Assembly (NCBI GenBank): GCA_018262315.1
Contig: JAGSPS010000035.1
Span: 1 to 15,454 of the forward strand
Length of the DNA: 15,454 nt
DNA from: Deltaproteobacteria bacterium
GTDB lineage: Bacteria > Myxococcota_A > UBA9160 > PR03
Reading direction: 5' to 3'
Shown here: positions 15,309 to 15,454 of the stretch, piece after piece
Layout: every line of letters begins with the position of its first letter
Position numbering within the stretch: the first letter of the stretch is position 1
The notes under the pieces: generated by a model
Told to the model about the DNA's origin: nothing
Databases searched by the model: none
What the model saw: only the letters and a program-made list of their open reading frames with translations
Made by a program: the position numbers and the translations under genes

Positions 15309-15454
15309 ATGGACGAGAGCCGCCTTCCGCTGACCCAACATCTCGCCGAACTGCGCTCGCGGCTCGTGAAGGCGATCCTGGCGTGGATCCTCGCATCCGG
15401 GCTGGCGTGGGCATGGAAGGAACAGATCTTCGCGGCGCTGCTCGCCCCGGCGGT
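15309..15454 (+). CDS. tatC: Twin-arginine translocase subunit TatC, 5' part only
   Basis: The first 48 codons of tatC are present, the rest running off the right edge. The translated start M-D-E-S-R-L-P-L-T-Q-H-L-A-E-L-R-S-R-L shows the conserved cytoplasmic helix P-L-x-x-H-L-x-E-L-R that lies before the first membrane span of TatC, the part implicated in twin-arginine signal recognition. The first hydrophobic span begins at about residue 22 (A-I-L-A-W-I-L-A-S-G-L-A-W-A-W). The ATG at 15309 follows the tatA/B stop by 11 bases. The adjacency confirms both assignments. Confidence 0.9.
   Translation, partial: MDESRLPLTQHLAELRSRLVKAILAWILASGLAWAWKEQIFAALLAPA

Overview
This window is dense, high-GC bacterial chromosomal DNA, with almost every codon third position G or C. 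Plant/proteobacterial-type glutamate-cysteine ligase, a long double-domain ThyX, sigma-54 regulation, RpfG-like HD-GYP and PilZ proteins and a tatA/B-tatC pair together suggest a delta-proteobacterial-type lineage (Myxococcota, Desulfobacterota, Binatota or relatives). That assignment is inference. I see no rRNA, tRNA, insertion sequence, phage gene or CRISPR array.

Layout. (1) Positions 1-3450, minus strand: an M23-family peptidase with an altered zinc motif, a small unknown protein, glutamate-cysteine ligase, and the first codons of a further gene cut by the window edge. (2) Positions 3451-3588: a divergent intergenic region with a nested inverted repeat at its centre. (3) Positions 3589-5055, plus strand: an M20-family metallopeptidase that is probably a lipoprotein, with its start at a rare ATC codon. 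(4) Positions 5066-9462, minus strand: a tight cluster transcribed as thyX-like tandem protein, secreted unknown protein, GNAT acetyltransferase and class I/II aminotransferase. (5) Positions 9463-9780: a divergent intergenic region with a near-perfect sigma-54 promoter. (6) Positions 9781-14970, plus strand: a regulatory module. (7) Positions 14995-15454: a TatA/B subunit and the start of tatC.

The regulatory module is the most notable part. A histidine kinase carries a degenerate sigma-54-activator-type AAA+ domain in front of its HisKA region and sits behind its own -24/-12 promoter. It is followed 14 bp later by an NtrC-type response regulator. Downstream, 249 bp of non-coding DNA holds two identical-architecture dyads (GTTCC-N4-GGAAC), a pyrimidine-rich stretch and a second -24/-12 promoter. 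This promoter precedes a receiver-HD-GYP protein (predicted cyclic-di-GMP phosphodiesterase) and a PilZ protein (predicted cyclic-di-GMP receptor). The simplest reading is a circuit in which kinase signalling drives the NtrC-type activator, the activator turns on the HD-GYP/PilZ pair through sigma-54, and cyclic-di-GMP is lowered and sensed. The wiring is inferred from order, promoters and dyads and has not been shown.

A second point of interest is the tandem ThyX protein: the first half keeps the S-x-R-Y half of the ThyX signature and lacks the RHR, while the second half keeps the RHR and lacks the S-x-R-Y.
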